Assembly (NCBI GenBank): GCA_934339365.1
Contig: CAKRHW010000002.1
Location: forward strand, 62,001 to 126,000
Direction: 5' to 3'
DNA length: 64,000 nt
Source of the DNA: an uncultured Lachnospiraceae bacterium
GTDB lineage: Bacteria; Bacillota; Clostridia; Lachnospirales; Lachnospiraceae
The position numbers and the translations under genes are program-made. Shown here piece by piece: positions 27,270 to 35,587 of the stretch. The number at the start of each line of letters is the position of its first letter. Positions within the stretch are counted from its first letter, which is position 1. The notes beneath the pieces were generated by a model, which ran no database searches, was not told where the DNA came from, and saw only the letters and a list, made by a program, of their open reading frames with translations.

Positions 27270-27297
27270 AAAAGAACCGTAAGGTTCTTTTTTTTTT
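27270..27297 (+). terminator. Rho-independent terminator after the amidase gene
   Basis: AAAGAACC-GTAA-GGTTCTTT followed by an unbroken T run: a perfect 8-base stem with GTAA loop. It insulates the sporulation operon from the amidase. Confidence 0.92.
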
Positions 27298-27337
27298 CGC
27301 TTTGCATATATATAGAAAAAGAACATGGAGGTGAAAG

Positions 27338-28237
27338 ATGGAAGATGAGATTTTAAGTTATATGCCATTGCATATTAGAAACAAATTAGAACATCTAAAA
27401 TTCGATTTTGGACAAGTAAATGAAATTCGGATTCGAATGCAAAGAGCATTAATTTTTCGAATGGGAGAAAAAGAAGTTTATTTGGCAGAAGATAAAATTT
27501 CAGACAGGATAGAAGAAGCATATCAAATAAAGAAAAGTGATATGGATGAAATGACAGAATATGTTTTTGGACATTCTAAGTATGCACATAACGAGGAATT
27601 AAAACAAGGTTTTCTGACTCTGAAAGGTGGACATAGAATAGGATTTGGAGGGAATGTCATTGTAGAAGAGGATAAAATAAAAGGAATATCTGAGATTACA
27701 TGTATGAATATTCGAATTGCACATGAAATAAAGGGGTGTACGAAACAAATTCTACCCTATCTTATTAGAAAAGGCAGAATTGAAAATACAATGATCATTT
27801 CACCACCCGGACTTGGAAAAACAACAGTTTTAAGAGATTTAATTCGTTTTATCAGCAATGGACAGGCAGGAATAAAAGGCAAAAATGTTACGGTAATTGA
27901 TGAAAGGAGTGAGATTGCGTCTTGTTATCAGGGAATCCCCATGAATGACGTGGGATGCAGAACGGATGTGCTAGATAAATGTCCAAAAGCAAGGGGCATA
28001 CAAATGGCAATTCGAAGTCTTGCTCCAGATGTGATTGCTGTAGATGAAATTGGTGGACAGGAAGATGTAGATGCAATTTGCAATGCAGCACACTGCGGGT
28101 GCAGTATTCTTGCTACCATGCATGGAAAAAATATGGATGATATAAAAGGAAAAACAGAAATAAAAGAATTGATCAGACAAAATTTATTTCAACATTTTAT
28201 TGTGATTTTAGAGAGGGGAAAATATGAATGTATATAA
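27338..28237 (+). CDS. spoIIIAA: Stage III sporulation protein AA (SpoIIIAA ATPase)
   Basis: A 299-residue secretion-ATPase relative (GSPE/type II-like) made in the mother cell under SigE and essential for the SpoIIIA-SpoIIQ channel. Walker A is SPPGLGKTTVLRDL (about 150-163); Walker B is DVIAVDEIGG near 230. A strong GGAGGTGA SD precedes the start. It is first of eight consecutive spoIIIA genes. I could not find a convincing SigE promoter in the 40-base gap after the terminator; CATATATA at 27305 is the only -10-like element. Confidence 0.96.
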   Translation: MEDEILSYMPLHIRNKLEHLKFDFGQVNEIRIRMQRALIFRMGEKEVYLAEDKISDRIEEAYQIKKSDMDEMTEYVFGHSKYAHNEELKQGFLTLKGGHRIGFGGNVIVEEDKIKGISEITCMNIRIAHEIKGCTKQILPYLIRKGRIENTMIISPPGLGKTTVLRDLIRFISNGQAGIKGKNVTVIDERSEIASCYQGIPMNDVGCRTDVLDKCPKARGIQMAIRSLAPDVIAVDEIGGQEDVDAICNAAHCGCSILATMHGKNMDDIKGKTEIKELIRQNLFQHFIVILERGKYECI

Positions 28238-28745
28238 GAAAATGGGAATGATATTTTTGATTTTTTTCTGTACCTGGGTCGGATTTTCTAAGGCTCTGGA
28301 TTTGAAAAAAAGACGAAACTGTCTGGAATGTTTTGATCGTGTTTTATTATTACTGAGAGGAGAAATTGAATTTGAGATAAATGGACTGCCAGAGATTTTT
28401 TTAAGGCTTGGGAAAAAGAATCTTTTTGAATTTACAGAAATACTAGATCATATTGGAAGACGTCTTATGCAGTGTAAAAATGAACGAATTGGAGAAATAT
28501 GGAAGCAGGAAATAAGCAAAAAAAACTGGAAATATCTGAAGGAAGAAGATATTCATTTGATAAAAGCTGTGGGGGATGATTTGGGGTGTACGGATAAAAA
28601 AATGCAGATTGCAATTTTAGATCTGCATAGAAAGCGATTGCAGGAACAGATAGGAAATGCAAGACAATGTGAAGAAGCAAATAAGAAAGTATATAGGGGA
28701 ATGGGGCTGATAGCAGGTCTTTTTCTTGCAATTTTAGTCTGGTAA
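28224..28745 (+). CDS. spoIIIAB: Stage III sporulation protein AB
   Basis: A 173-residue SpoIIIA channel component related to GspF-like membrane proteins. It has an N-terminal membrane segment (about 6-22), a cytosolic helical region with ENC-like LRGEIEFEINGLPEI, and a C-terminal membrane helix (about 155-173). It overlaps spoIIIAA by 14 bases. Supported by position in the conserved gene order AA-AB-AC-AD. Confidence 0.93.
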   Translation: MNVYKKMGMIFLIFFCTWVGFSKALDLKKRRNCLECFDRVLLLLRGEIEFEINGLPEIFLRLGKKNLFEFTEILDHIGRRLMQCKNERIGEIWKQEISKKNWKYLKEEDIHLIKAVGDDLGCTDKKMQIAILDLHRKRLQEQIGNARQCEEANKKVYRGMGLIAGLFLAILVW

Positions 28746-28783
28746 TTAAAAGACAATAGGAAATTGATATAAAGGGGAGACGC

Positions 28784-28978
28784 ATGGAAATTACATTGTT
28801 ATTTAAAATAGCAGCAGTTGGAATTATCGTATCTGTTATGGCACAAATTCTTAAGCACAGTGGGAGAGATGAACATGCATTTCTGGTAGGGCTGGCAGGA
28901 CTTTTAATGGTGTTGTATTGGATTGTACCATATATCTATGAACTTTTTGAGACAATGAAAAGTCTGTTTTCATTGTAA
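28784..28978 (+). CDS. spoIIIAC: Stage III sporulation protein AC
   Basis: A 64-residue, two-span membrane protein. The sequence shows a membrane span at about 5-22, a GRDEHAFLVGLAG loop and a second span to about 50, the normal size for SpoIIIAC. It is one of the smallest channel subunits. It lies between AB and AD with a GGGGAGAC SD. Confidence 0.95.
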   Translation: MEITLLFKIAAVGIIVSVMAQILKHSGRDEHAFLVGLAGLLMVLYWIVPYIYELFETMKSLFSL

Positions 28979-28989
28979 GAGGAGGAAAA

Positions 28990-29376
28990 ATGGGAATTGT
29001 TTCAATTGGAATGATAGGAGTGTTAAGTGTATTTTTAGCTATTTTTTTTAAAAATACGAGGGCAGAATACAGTTTGTTGATTAGTTTTGGAGCATGTCTT
29101 TTTATTTTGTTATATGGAATTGGAAAATTACAAATCGTTATGGAAGAAATTACGAAAATTGCAGAACAGATTCATGTGCAGGGATCCTATATAAAAATTT
29201 TATTAAAAATTGTTGGAATTACTTACGTATCTCAAATTGCAGGAGATTTATGCGAGGATGCCGGATTTCATGCCATTTCAGGTGAAATACAGATTTTTGG
29301 AAAATTATCTATTCTAGTGATTAGTCTGCCAATTGTTTTAACGTTGATGAATACGATTATAGGATTTTTAGAATGA
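28990..29376 (+). CDS. spoIIIAD: Stage III sporulation protein AD
   Basis: A 128-residue multi-span membrane protein, about four hydrophobic segments, with the CEDAGFHAISGEIQIFGKL segment typical of the SpoIIIAC/AD family. A GAGGAGG SD lies before it. It ends overlapping the spoIIIAE start (ATGA), so translation is coupled. Confidence 0.95.
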   Translation: MGIVSIGMIGVLSVFLAIFFKNTRAEYSLLISFGACLFILLYGIGKLQIVMEEITKIAEQIHVQGSYIKILLKIVGITYVSQIAGDLCEDAGFHAISGEIQIFGKLSILVISLPIVLTLMNTIIGFLE

Positions 29377-30557
29377 GATGGGTTAGTGAGATGAAAAAAT
29401 TAATTGTTATGGTATTCATTGGAATTATTTTCAGTATTACTTGTTTTACGGAAAGTGCTTTTGCTATTGAAAGAGAGGATAATACGACGGATAAAAAGGT
29501 ATTAGAAGAGATAGAAAAACAAATGGATACATATGATTTTCAACAAATGGATACATTTTTGAACCAGAATGCAGAAAAGCCGATTCGTTTCGTTGATGTA
29601 TGGAAAGGCCTGTTTCAAAATAACACAAAAGAGCAATCGAAAAGCATATTTCAATTTTTAAAAAAACATATTATGGGTGAAATAAATTACCAGAGAGGGT
29701 TATTAGTAAAGGTTGCAGCAATAGCAGTAATCAGTGCAGTTTTTTCGACATTTGCCATTACTTTTAAGAATCAGCAGATGAATCAGACGGCTTTTTTTGT
29801 AACATATCTGATGCTTTCGGTAACACTGATTCAGACTTTTCGTATGATGGAACAGATTGCACAGATGTTATTAGAAAGAATATGTGAATTTATGAATGCG
29901 TTTTTGCCATCATTTGCGATTGCGTTAGGAGTGAGTGCAGGCTCACAGACAGCAATTGGAATTTATGGAATTGTACTTTATGCTATATCCATCATACAAT
30001 TTATCATGTTAAAAGTCATGCTTCCGATGATAGAATTATATGTTTTATTATCCTTAATAAATTGTATCAGCAAGGAGGACATGTTTTCCAGGGCAGTACA
30101 ACTTTTAGAGACTTTGATTCGATGGGGAAACCGAACATTATTTGCAGCTATCATAGGAATTAATATTGTAAAAAACATGATTTTACCATCCGTTGATTTT
30201 ATGAAAAATTCAATGGCTCAAAAGATAGTTTCTGTGATTCCAGGAGTAGGAGATGGAGTGGAAGGTGTCACAGGAATCATGTTAGGAACAGGGAAAATTA
30301 TAAAAAATACAATGGGAACAGCAGCACTTATCGTTTTAATTTTTATTTGCATAATCCCTATTATAAAGATTTTAGTATGTACTTTTTTATATCAGCTGTT
30401 ATCTGCTGTACTTCAGCCAATTACAGATCGTAGAATTCAAAAGGCCATACACAGTATCTCAGCAGGAGGCACACTTTTATTTCAATCAATGATGATGGTA
30501 GTATTGCTTTTTGTCATTGCTATTGCAATTGCCTGTGTTGCAACAAATCTTACTTAA
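29373..30557 (+). CDS. spoIIIAE: Stage III sporulation protein AE
   Basis: A 394-residue integral membrane protein of the SpoIIIA channel. It has a secretory signal (about 7-30, ending SAFA) and about eight transmembrane segments downstream (GVSAGSQTAIGIYG and GDGVEGVTGIMLG are family-like motifs). The ATG overlaps the AD stop (ATGA). A second ATG at 29391 (MKKLIV) directly before the signal peptide is an alternative start. Acts between mother cell and forespore with AG/AH/SpoIIQ. Confidence 0.94.
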   Translation: MRWVSEMKKLIVMVFIGIIFSITCFTESAFAIEREDNTTDKKVLEEIEKQMDTYDFQQMDTFLNQNAEKPIRFVDVWKGLFQNNTKEQSKSIFQFLKKHIMGEINYQRGLLVKVAAIAVISAVFSTFAITFKNQQMNQTAFFVTYLMLSVTLIQTFRMMEQIAQMLLERICEFMNAFLPSFAIALGVSAGSQTAIGIYGIVLYAISIIQFIMLKVMLPMIELYVLLSLINCISKEDMFSRAVQLLETLIRWGNRTLFAAIIGINIVKNMILPSVDFMKNSMAQKIVSVIPGVGDGVEGVTGIMLGTGKIIKNTMGTAALIVLIFICIIPIIKILVCTFLYQLLSAVLQPITDRRIQKAIHSISAGGTLLFQSMMMVVLLFVIAIAIACVATNLT

Positions 30558-30573
30558 AAGCATAGGAGGAAAC

Positions 30574-31062
30574 GTGATTGCGTATATAAAAAATATCATA
30601 ATATTTGTGTTGTTTTTATCTATTTTAGAAGAATTAATACTAAATCAGGAATACAAAAAATATGTCCGTTTTTTTGCAGGTCTTATTTTTATTTTAATTG
30701 TATTAAATCCGCTTTCTTCCTTTCAGGGGATTGAGGATGAAATAGACAATTATTTTGAAGAAAAAAGTGAGCAGATAGAAGAGGGAGATTTGCAGAAGCA
30801 GGTAGATCAGGTGGTGAAGCAGAAGATATCATCTGCTTATCAGAATTATACAGAAAAGGAAATAGAAAATTCAATCAGAAAAATGGGGAAAAAAGATATA
30901 AAAGTTGAAGTAAGACAAGGGGAAGATGAAAAAATAGAGGAGGTAGAGATTTATTTAAAAGAAAAGGAACAAAACCAGGCGGATATAGAAAAAATAAAAA
31001 AATATGTGAATGAAGTCTATCAGGTAGAGTTAGAACATATACATATCACTATAATGAGGTGA
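30574..31062 (+). CDS. spoIIIAF: Stage III sporulation protein AF
   Basis: A 162-residue protein with two N-terminal membrane spans (about 3-20 and 28-46) and a hydrophilic extracytoplasmic ferredoxin-like region rich in Glu/Lys. The GTG at 30574 follows TAGGAGGA and is the expected start; a longer frame from 30511 would overlap AE and lacks an SD. The VLNPLSSFQ segment after the second span is characteristic. Confidence 0.93.
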   Translation: MIAYIKNIIIFVLFLSILEELILNQEYKKYVRFFAGLIFILIVLNPLSSFQGIEDEIDNYFEEKSEQIEEGDLQKQVDQVVKQKISSAYQNYTEKEIENSIRKMGKKDIKVEVRQGEDEKIEEVEIYLKEKEQNQADIEKIKKYVNEVYQVELEHIHITIMR

Positions 31063-31065
31063 AAT

Positions 31066-31632
31066 ATGGAGGGTCAGTCAAAGTATAGAAAAATTATAAA
31101 CGAAATCGGAAAAGAAAAAATAATATTATTAAGTCTGGCAGTGCTGCTTCTGCTTTTCTGTCAGATTCCATGGGGAAAGAATAAAAAAAATACAGTAGAA
31201 CCAAATACGAAGGAAAAGGTAGCACAAAATACAGAATTGTCAGAATGTCAGTTAGAAGAACGATTAGAAAAAACGTTATCAAATATGGAGGGGGCAGGAA
31301 AAACAAAGGTATTAATTACATTTCAAAGTTCAGCAGAAAATATCATAAAAGAAGATGTGGAATATGAAAAAAATCAGAGTGAGGAGGAAAATTTATCAGG
31401 TGGGAAAAAAACATCACAGGATATAAAAAATAAAAAAGATACTGTTTATGAAACCAATGCAGAAGGAAAAAATGTACCATACATAATCAAGAAAATCAGT
31501 CCTAAAATTGAAGGGGTTGCAGTGATTGCAGAAGGAGGAAACCGACCGGAAGTGGCTGAAAAAATGAAGGAAGTCGTTTCAGCGGTATTAGACGTAGAGG
31601 CACATAAGATTTCAATTGTGAAAATGAAATAA
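31066..31632 (+). CDS. spoIIIAG: Stage III sporulation protein AG
   Basis: A 188-residue protein with one N-terminal transmembrane helix (about 18-35) and an extracytoplasmic ring-building motif domain: EERLEKTLSNMEGAGKTKVLITF and a C-terminal PKIEGVAVIAEGG...AHKISIVKM. These match AG, which forms the 30-mer ring in the intermembrane space during engulfment. 3-base gap to AF. A strongly charged region lies in the middle. Confidence 0.94.
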   Translation: MEGQSKYRKIINEIGKEKIILLSLAVLLLLFCQIPWGKNKKNTVEPNTKEKVAQNTELSECQLEERLEKTLSNMEGAGKTKVLITFQSSAENIIKEDVEYEKNQSEEENLSGGKKTSQDIKNKKDTVYETNAEGKNVPYIIKKISPKIEGVAVIAEGGNRPEVAEKMKEVVSAVLDVEAHKISIVKMK

Positions 31633-31682
31633 CAAGTACTTGGGCAGCTTTTCGTATTTATTATAAAAGGAGTGAATCTGTT

Positions 31683-32324
31683 ATGAAAAAAATATTTCGT
31701 AAAAATCAAATTATTGTAACTACATTGGCGTTTATGATTGCAGTAGCAGGATATTTGAGTTATTCAGAAAAAAACATCAATAAAAAAACAACACAGATGG
31801 AAACAACGGCGGAGACGAAGGAGGCAGCAAGTGAAGATGCAGGAGAAGCAGTACTTGTAAACGGACAGACCTTTGCAGCACAGGCAAAATTAAACCGGGA
31901 ACAGGTTCGGGCAAAAAACAAAGAAGCATTATTAAAGATTATTGATAACAATGAACTTGGGGAAAATGCAAAGGCAGATGCTATTTCTAAAATGGTAAAA
32001 TTAACAGAAAACAGTGAAAAAGAAAGTGCTATTGAAACAATGCTTGCAGCAAAAGGATTTGAAAATTCTGTTGTAACCATTGCAGAAGAAAAAGCAGATG
32101 TTACAGTGGCTATGCCAAATATTACTGAGGCACAGAGAGCACAGATTGAAGATGTTGTAAAAAGAAAAGGTAATTTTGAAGCAAAAAATATTGTCATTAC
32201 ACCAATGAGTCAGGCAGAACAGGTGATAGAAAAAGAGGAAGAAACAGAGACGAAAGAAGAGAAGACAGAGGAAAATTCAGAAAAAAATAATACATCAGAA
32301 CAGGCAGAGACAGAGACAAAATAA
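31683..32324 (+). CDS. spoIIIAH: Stage III sporulation protein AH
   Basis: A 213-residue protein with an N-terminal transmembrane helix (about 11-28), a low-complexity linker, and a RBM domain (about 70-180) in which NELGENAKADAISKMVKLTENSEKE and AMPNITEAQRAQIEDVVKRK are visible. The domain contacts forespore SpoIIQ. The C-terminal tail is Glu/Thr-rich repeats. It is the last of the spoIIIA genes; accB/accC, which follow in Bacillus, are absent here. Confidence 0.95.
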   Translation: MKKIFRKNQIIVTTLAFMIAVAGYLSYSEKNINKKTTQMETTAETKEAASEDAGEAVLVNGQTFAAQAKLNREQVRAKNKEALLKIIDNNELGENAKADAISKMVKLTENSEKESAIETMLAAKGFENSVVTIAEEKADVTVAMPNITEAQRAQIEDVVKRKGNFEAKNIVITPMSQAEQVIEKEEETETKEEKTEENSEKNNTSEQAETETK

Positions 32325-32333
32325 ACGAAATGC

Positions 32334-32361
32334 TTGCAATTATGCACATGTTTGGTATAAT
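32334..32361 (+). promoter_or_regulatory. SigA promoter for the Asp23 gene
   Basis: TTGCAA (32334-32339), 16 bases, TATAAT (32356-32361), about 45 bases before the start, giving vegetative transcription after the sporulation operon. Confidence 0.6.
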
Positions 32362-32406
32362 GATTTCATAAGTCAATTAAACTATCATTCTATAGGAGGT
32401 ACGATT

Positions 32407-32781
32407 GTGGAAGAGGTAAGGAACACATATAAGATATATGAGGGTGAGAATATCGGAGAGGTGCAGATTGCAGATGATGTAGTTGCTATTATCGCCGGCC
32501 TTGCAGCTATGGAAGTAGAAGGTGTTGCGTCTATGGCAGGGAATATTACAAGCGAATTAATTTCAAAGCTTGGAATGAAGAATCTGTCAAAAGGTGTAAG
32601 CATAAAAGTAGAGGATGGAACAGTTGCAGTAGATTTAAGATTGAATCTTGATTATAAAGTAAATATTGTAGATGTTTCCTCTAAAGTTCAGGAAAAGGTT
32701 AAGAACGCAATTGAGAATATGACGGGACTTAAAGTTGCATGTGTGAATGTTAGTATTGCTAGTATCAATGTGGAAAAGTAA
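32407..32781 (+). CDS. Asp23/Gls24-family envelope-stress protein (YqhY-like)
   Basis: A 124-residue Asp23/Gls24 domain protein. It shows the IADDVVAIIAGLAAMEVEGV signature and a hydrophobic beta-strand DGTVAVDLRLNLDYKVNIVDV near the middle. It starts with GTG after AGGAGG. The relative in Bacillus (YqhY) sits at the same place between spoIIIAH/acc and nusB and has been linked to fatty-acid metabolism. Here the acc genes are missing from this position. A terminator-like hairpin follows, so nusB may have separate expression. Confidence 0.93.
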   Translation: MEEVRNTYKIYEGENIGEVQIADDVVAIIAGLAAMEVEGVASMAGNITSELISKLGMKNLSKGVSIKVEDGTVAVDLRLNLDYKVNIVDVSSKVQEKVKNAIENMTGLKVACVNVSIASINVEK

Positions 32782-32784
32782 TGG

Positions 32785-32821
32785 AAAGGGCTGTTGCATG
32801 ATAGAAGTGTAACAGCCTTTT
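32785..32821 (+). terminator. Probable terminator after the Asp23 gene
   Basis: AAAGGGCTGTT with AACAGCCTTT pairs with a one-base bulge across a 15-base loop, followed by a short TTTTC. Partial read-through to nusB is likely since the U tract is short. Confidence 0.55.
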
Positions 32822-32867
32822 CAAAAGAAAAAGAAAGGCTGTTTTCAATACAGAAGTGAGGAATAGA

Positions 32868-33263
32868 ATGACACGTAGAGAATTAAGAGATCATATATTT
32901 AAATTATTATTTATAAACGAGTTTTATGAAAAGACAGAATTTTTTGAACAAATGAATCTGTATTTAGAAGAGATGGAAGATTTAGAAGAAAAAGACCGGG
33001 AATATATCTGGGATAAAACAAAGGCTATCGTTGATCAGAGAGATGAAATTGATCAGATGATTACGGATTCCATAACAGGATGGACCATTGACCGTATGGG
33101 AAAAGCAGAGCTTGCTATTATCCGTCTGGCTTATTACGAGATGAAGTATGATGATTCTGTCCCACAGACAGTTGCAATCAACGAGGCAGTAGAATTAGCA
33201 AAAAGATATGGACAGGAATCATCAGGTTCATTTGTAAATGGTGTTTTAGCGAAGCTGGTGTAG
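32868..33263 (+). CDS. nusB: Transcription antitermination factor NusB
   Basis: A 131-residue all-helical protein that binds boxA with NusE/S10 to promote rRNA transcription. Visible motifs are RRELRDHIFKLLF at the start and AIRLAYYEMKYDD-PQTVAINEAVELAKRYG and FVNGVLAK at the end. The ATG at 32868 has a GTGAGGA SD; an upstream GTG at 32856 is within it. xseA starts 1 base after the stop, so it is co-transcribed with the rest of the block. Confidence 0.96.
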   Translation: MTRRELRDHIFKLLFINEFYEKTEFFEQMNLYLEEMEDLEEKDREYIWDKTKAIVDQRDEIDQMITDSITGWTIDRMGKAELAIIRLAYYEMKYDDSVPQTVAINEAVELAKRYGQESSGSFVNGVLAKLV

Positions 33264-33264
33264 A

Positions 33265-34473
33265 ATGAGTAGTGTTTATTCGGTTTCCCAGATTAGTTTC
33301 TATATAAAGAATATGTTTGATATGGATTTTGCCTTGAATTCAGTATATGTAAAAGGAGAAGTTAGTAACTGTAAATATCATTCTACGGGCCATATTTATT
33401 TTTCAATAAAAGATAAAGATGCAGTATTGCAGTCTGTCATGTTTAAAAGTTATCGAAGCAAGGGATTGCAGTTTCAGCTGAAAGAAGGACAGAAGGTTAT
33501 TGTATTTGGACGTATTTCAACTTATGAACGTAGTGGAAGTTATCAGATGTATGCAACCGAAATTGTTTTAGATGGTACCGGAGCACTCTATCAAAGGTAT
33601 GAGCAGCTAAAGCAGGAACTAGAAGAGATGGGCTATTTTGCAGAGGAATACAAGAGACCACTTCCTAGATTCGCACAAAAAATCGGGGTTGTGACAGCAA
33701 AGACAGGAGCCGCTATACAGGATATCTGTAATATTTCAAAAAGAAGGAATCCGTATGTGCAGCTATATCTATACCCGGCAACCGTACAGGGAGATGGTGC
33801 GGCAAGAACTATTGTATCAGGAATCCGATGCTTAGATGAAATGGGACTTGATGTGATTATTGTTGGTCGTGGCGGAGGATCCATAGAAGATTTATGGGCC
33901 TTTAATGAAGAAGAAGTGGCAAAGGCAATCTTTGAAGCAGATACTCCGATTATTAGTGCTGTAGGACATGAGGTTGATTTTACAATTGCAGATTACGTTG
34001 CAGATATGAGAGCACCAACACCTTCGGCAGCAGCAGAACTTGCTGTGTTTGATTATCAGAATTTTGAACAGAATATGAATGATAAAAGAAAATATATGTT
34101 TGACTGGATGATTCATATTTTAAATCAGAATAAAATGCGTCTTCAGATGCAGGAGAAACAGTTAAAATTTGTCAGTCCGGCCAATCAGATTCAAATGAAA
34201 AGAATGTATGCTGCAGATCTTTATGACCGGTTAGAGAGTAAAATGCAACAAAAAGTTCAGATACGGAAACATCAGTTAGAGTTGTTGTGCGAAAAATTAT
34301 CTGCTTTATCTCCATTAGATAAGATTCGGAAAGGATATGGTTATATCACAGATCAGAATGGAAAATCAATTAAGAGTGTCAGTCAGACGAAAGAGGGAAA
34401 AGAGATTTATATTCAATTGAGTGATGGACGGATTAAAGCAAAAACCATATTGATAGAACAGGAGGAACATTAG
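33265..34473 (+). CDS. xseA: Exodeoxyribonuclease VII large subunit
   Basis: A 402-residue single-strand-specific exonuclease subunit. The N-terminal OB fold (about 1-100) has SNCKYHSTGHIYFSIKDKD; the catalytic core has VVTAKTGAAIQDI, GRGGGSIEDLWAFNEE, and AVGHEVDFTIADYVADMRAPTPSAAAE. A coiled coil follows before the C-terminal. It is shorter than the E. coli protein (456) but usual for Clostridia. xseB starts 1 base downstream. Confidence 0.97.
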   Translation: MSSVYSVSQISFYIKNMFDMDFALNSVYVKGEVSNCKYHSTGHIYFSIKDKDAVLQSVMFKSYRSKGLQFQLKEGQKVIVFGRISTYERSGSYQMYATEIVLDGTGALYQRYEQLKQELEEMGYFAEEYKRPLPRFAQKIGVVTAKTGAAIQDICNISKRRNPYVQLYLYPATVQGDGAARTIVSGIRCLDEMGLDVIIVGRGGGSIEDLWAFNEEEVAKAIFEADTPIISAVGHEVDFTIADYVADMRAPTPSAAAELAVFDYQNFEQNMNDKRKYMFDWMIHILNQNKMRLQMQEKQLKFVSPANQIQMKRMYAADLYDRLESKMQQKVQIRKHQLELLCEKLSALSPLDKIRKGYGYITDQNGKSIKSVSQTKEGKEIYIQLSDGRIKAKTILIEQEEH

Positions 34474-34683
34474 ATGGAGAATACAAGGGATACATTAGAG
34501 AGTAATTTTGAACAAGTGGAGTTGCTTCTTCAAAAGATGGAACAAGAGGATACTTCTCTTGAAGAATCTTTTAAGCTTTACGATGAAGGAATGAAGTTAA
34601 TAAAAAAATGTAATGATAAAATTGACAAAATTGAAAAAGACATCATTTTAATTGAAAAAGGGGAAGATAATCATGAACTTTAA
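34474..34683 (+). CDS. xseB: Exodeoxyribonuclease VII small subunit
   Basis: A 69-residue small subunit that coats the large subunit. It begins with a LESNFEQVELLLQKMEQEDTSLEES-type segment followed by KLYDEGMKLIKKCNDKI, the family core. It overlaps the isoprenyl synthase gene start by about 10 bases, linking the operon. Confidence 0.95.
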   Translation: MENTRDTLESNFEQVELLLQKMEQEDTSLEESFKLYDEGMKLIKKCNDKIDKIEKDIILIEKGEDNHEL

Positions 34684-35560
34684 AGAAGAATTAGAGCTTA
34701 AAAGAGAAGAAGTAGATAAATTCATCATGAATCTTCTGCCTGATTCAAACGGATTTGAGTCAACTTTGATTGCACCAATGAATTATAATATGTTAGTAGG
34801 TGGAAAAAGAATTCGGCCTATCCTGATGAAAGAAACATATCATTTATTTCAGCAGACAGGAGAGGATATTTTATATTTTGCAGCGGCTATGGAATTGATT
34901 CATACTTCTTCGCTGGTACATGATGATTTGCCGGCAATTGATAATGATGAATATCGAAGAGGTCAGAAGACGTGTCATGCTAAATTTGGAGAAGATATGG
35001 CAGTATTAGCAGGTGATGGATTGCTGAATTATGCTTATGAGATACTTGCCATGGGGATGCAGAAGGCTAAGGATATTCATTTATATGCAAAAGCATTTCA
35101 GGTTTTGTCTCATAAAGCGGGTGTGTTTGGTATGCTTGGTGGACAAACAAAGGATGTTGCAATGACAGGAAAAAAGATAGATCGAGATACGCTTATGTTT
35201 ATTCATGAGAGAAAAACAGGAGCGTTGATTGAGGCATCTATGATGTGTGGAGCAATTTTAGCAGGAGCATCGGAAGAACATATAAAAAAAATAGAAAAAA
35301 TTGCTTCTAATATCGGACTAGCATTCCAGATACGTGATGATATCCTGGATTTAATCAGTACATCAGAAGAATTAGGAAAGCCGGTAAAGAGTGATGTTAA
35401 AAATCATAAAACAACCTATGTGACTGAGTTTGGCATGGAAAAAGCCTGTCAGGATGTTGATGAGTTGTCTAGAAGTGCAATAGAGTTATTGCATACGATT
35501 CCGTATGAAAATAAATTTTTAGAAGAATTGATTCTTTTCCTCGTTCTAAGAAAAAAGTAA
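34673..35560 (+). CDS. ispA: Polyprenyl synthetase (farnesyl/geranyl diphosphate synthase, IspA)
   Basis: A 295-residue trans-isoprenyl diphosphate synthase. The first Asp-rich motif is HDDLPAIDND (about 85-94) and the second is QIRDDILD (about 219-226). KRIRP and the GGxxxD-like QTKDV motif support it. The ATG at 34673 has GGGGA before it. Its product feeds undecaprenyl and quinone synthesis; dxs next door supplies the MEP-pathway precursors. Chain length is not certain from sequence. Confidence 0.95.
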   Translation: MNFKEELELKREEVDKFIMNLLPDSNGFESTLIAPMNYNMLVGGKRIRPILMKETYHLFQQTGEDILYFAAAMELIHTSSLVHDDLPAIDNDEYRRGQKTCHAKFGEDMAVLAGDGLLNYAYEILAMGMQKAKDIHLYAKAFQVLSHKAGVFGMLGGQTKDVAMTGKKIDRDTLMFIHERKTGALIEASMMCGAILAGASEEHIKKIEKIASNIGLAFQIRDDILDLISTSEELGKPVKSDVKNHKTTYVTEFGMEKACQDVDELSRSAIELLHTIPYENKFLEELILFLVLRKK

Positions 35561-35587
35561 GAGAGTGAAGATACAAAGAGGTTTAAA

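Noticed and set aside
27305..27312. SigE promoter before spoIIIAA
   Set aside because: CATATATA resembles a SigE -10 but no matching -35 is present at the expected distance; the region is the tail of a terminator.
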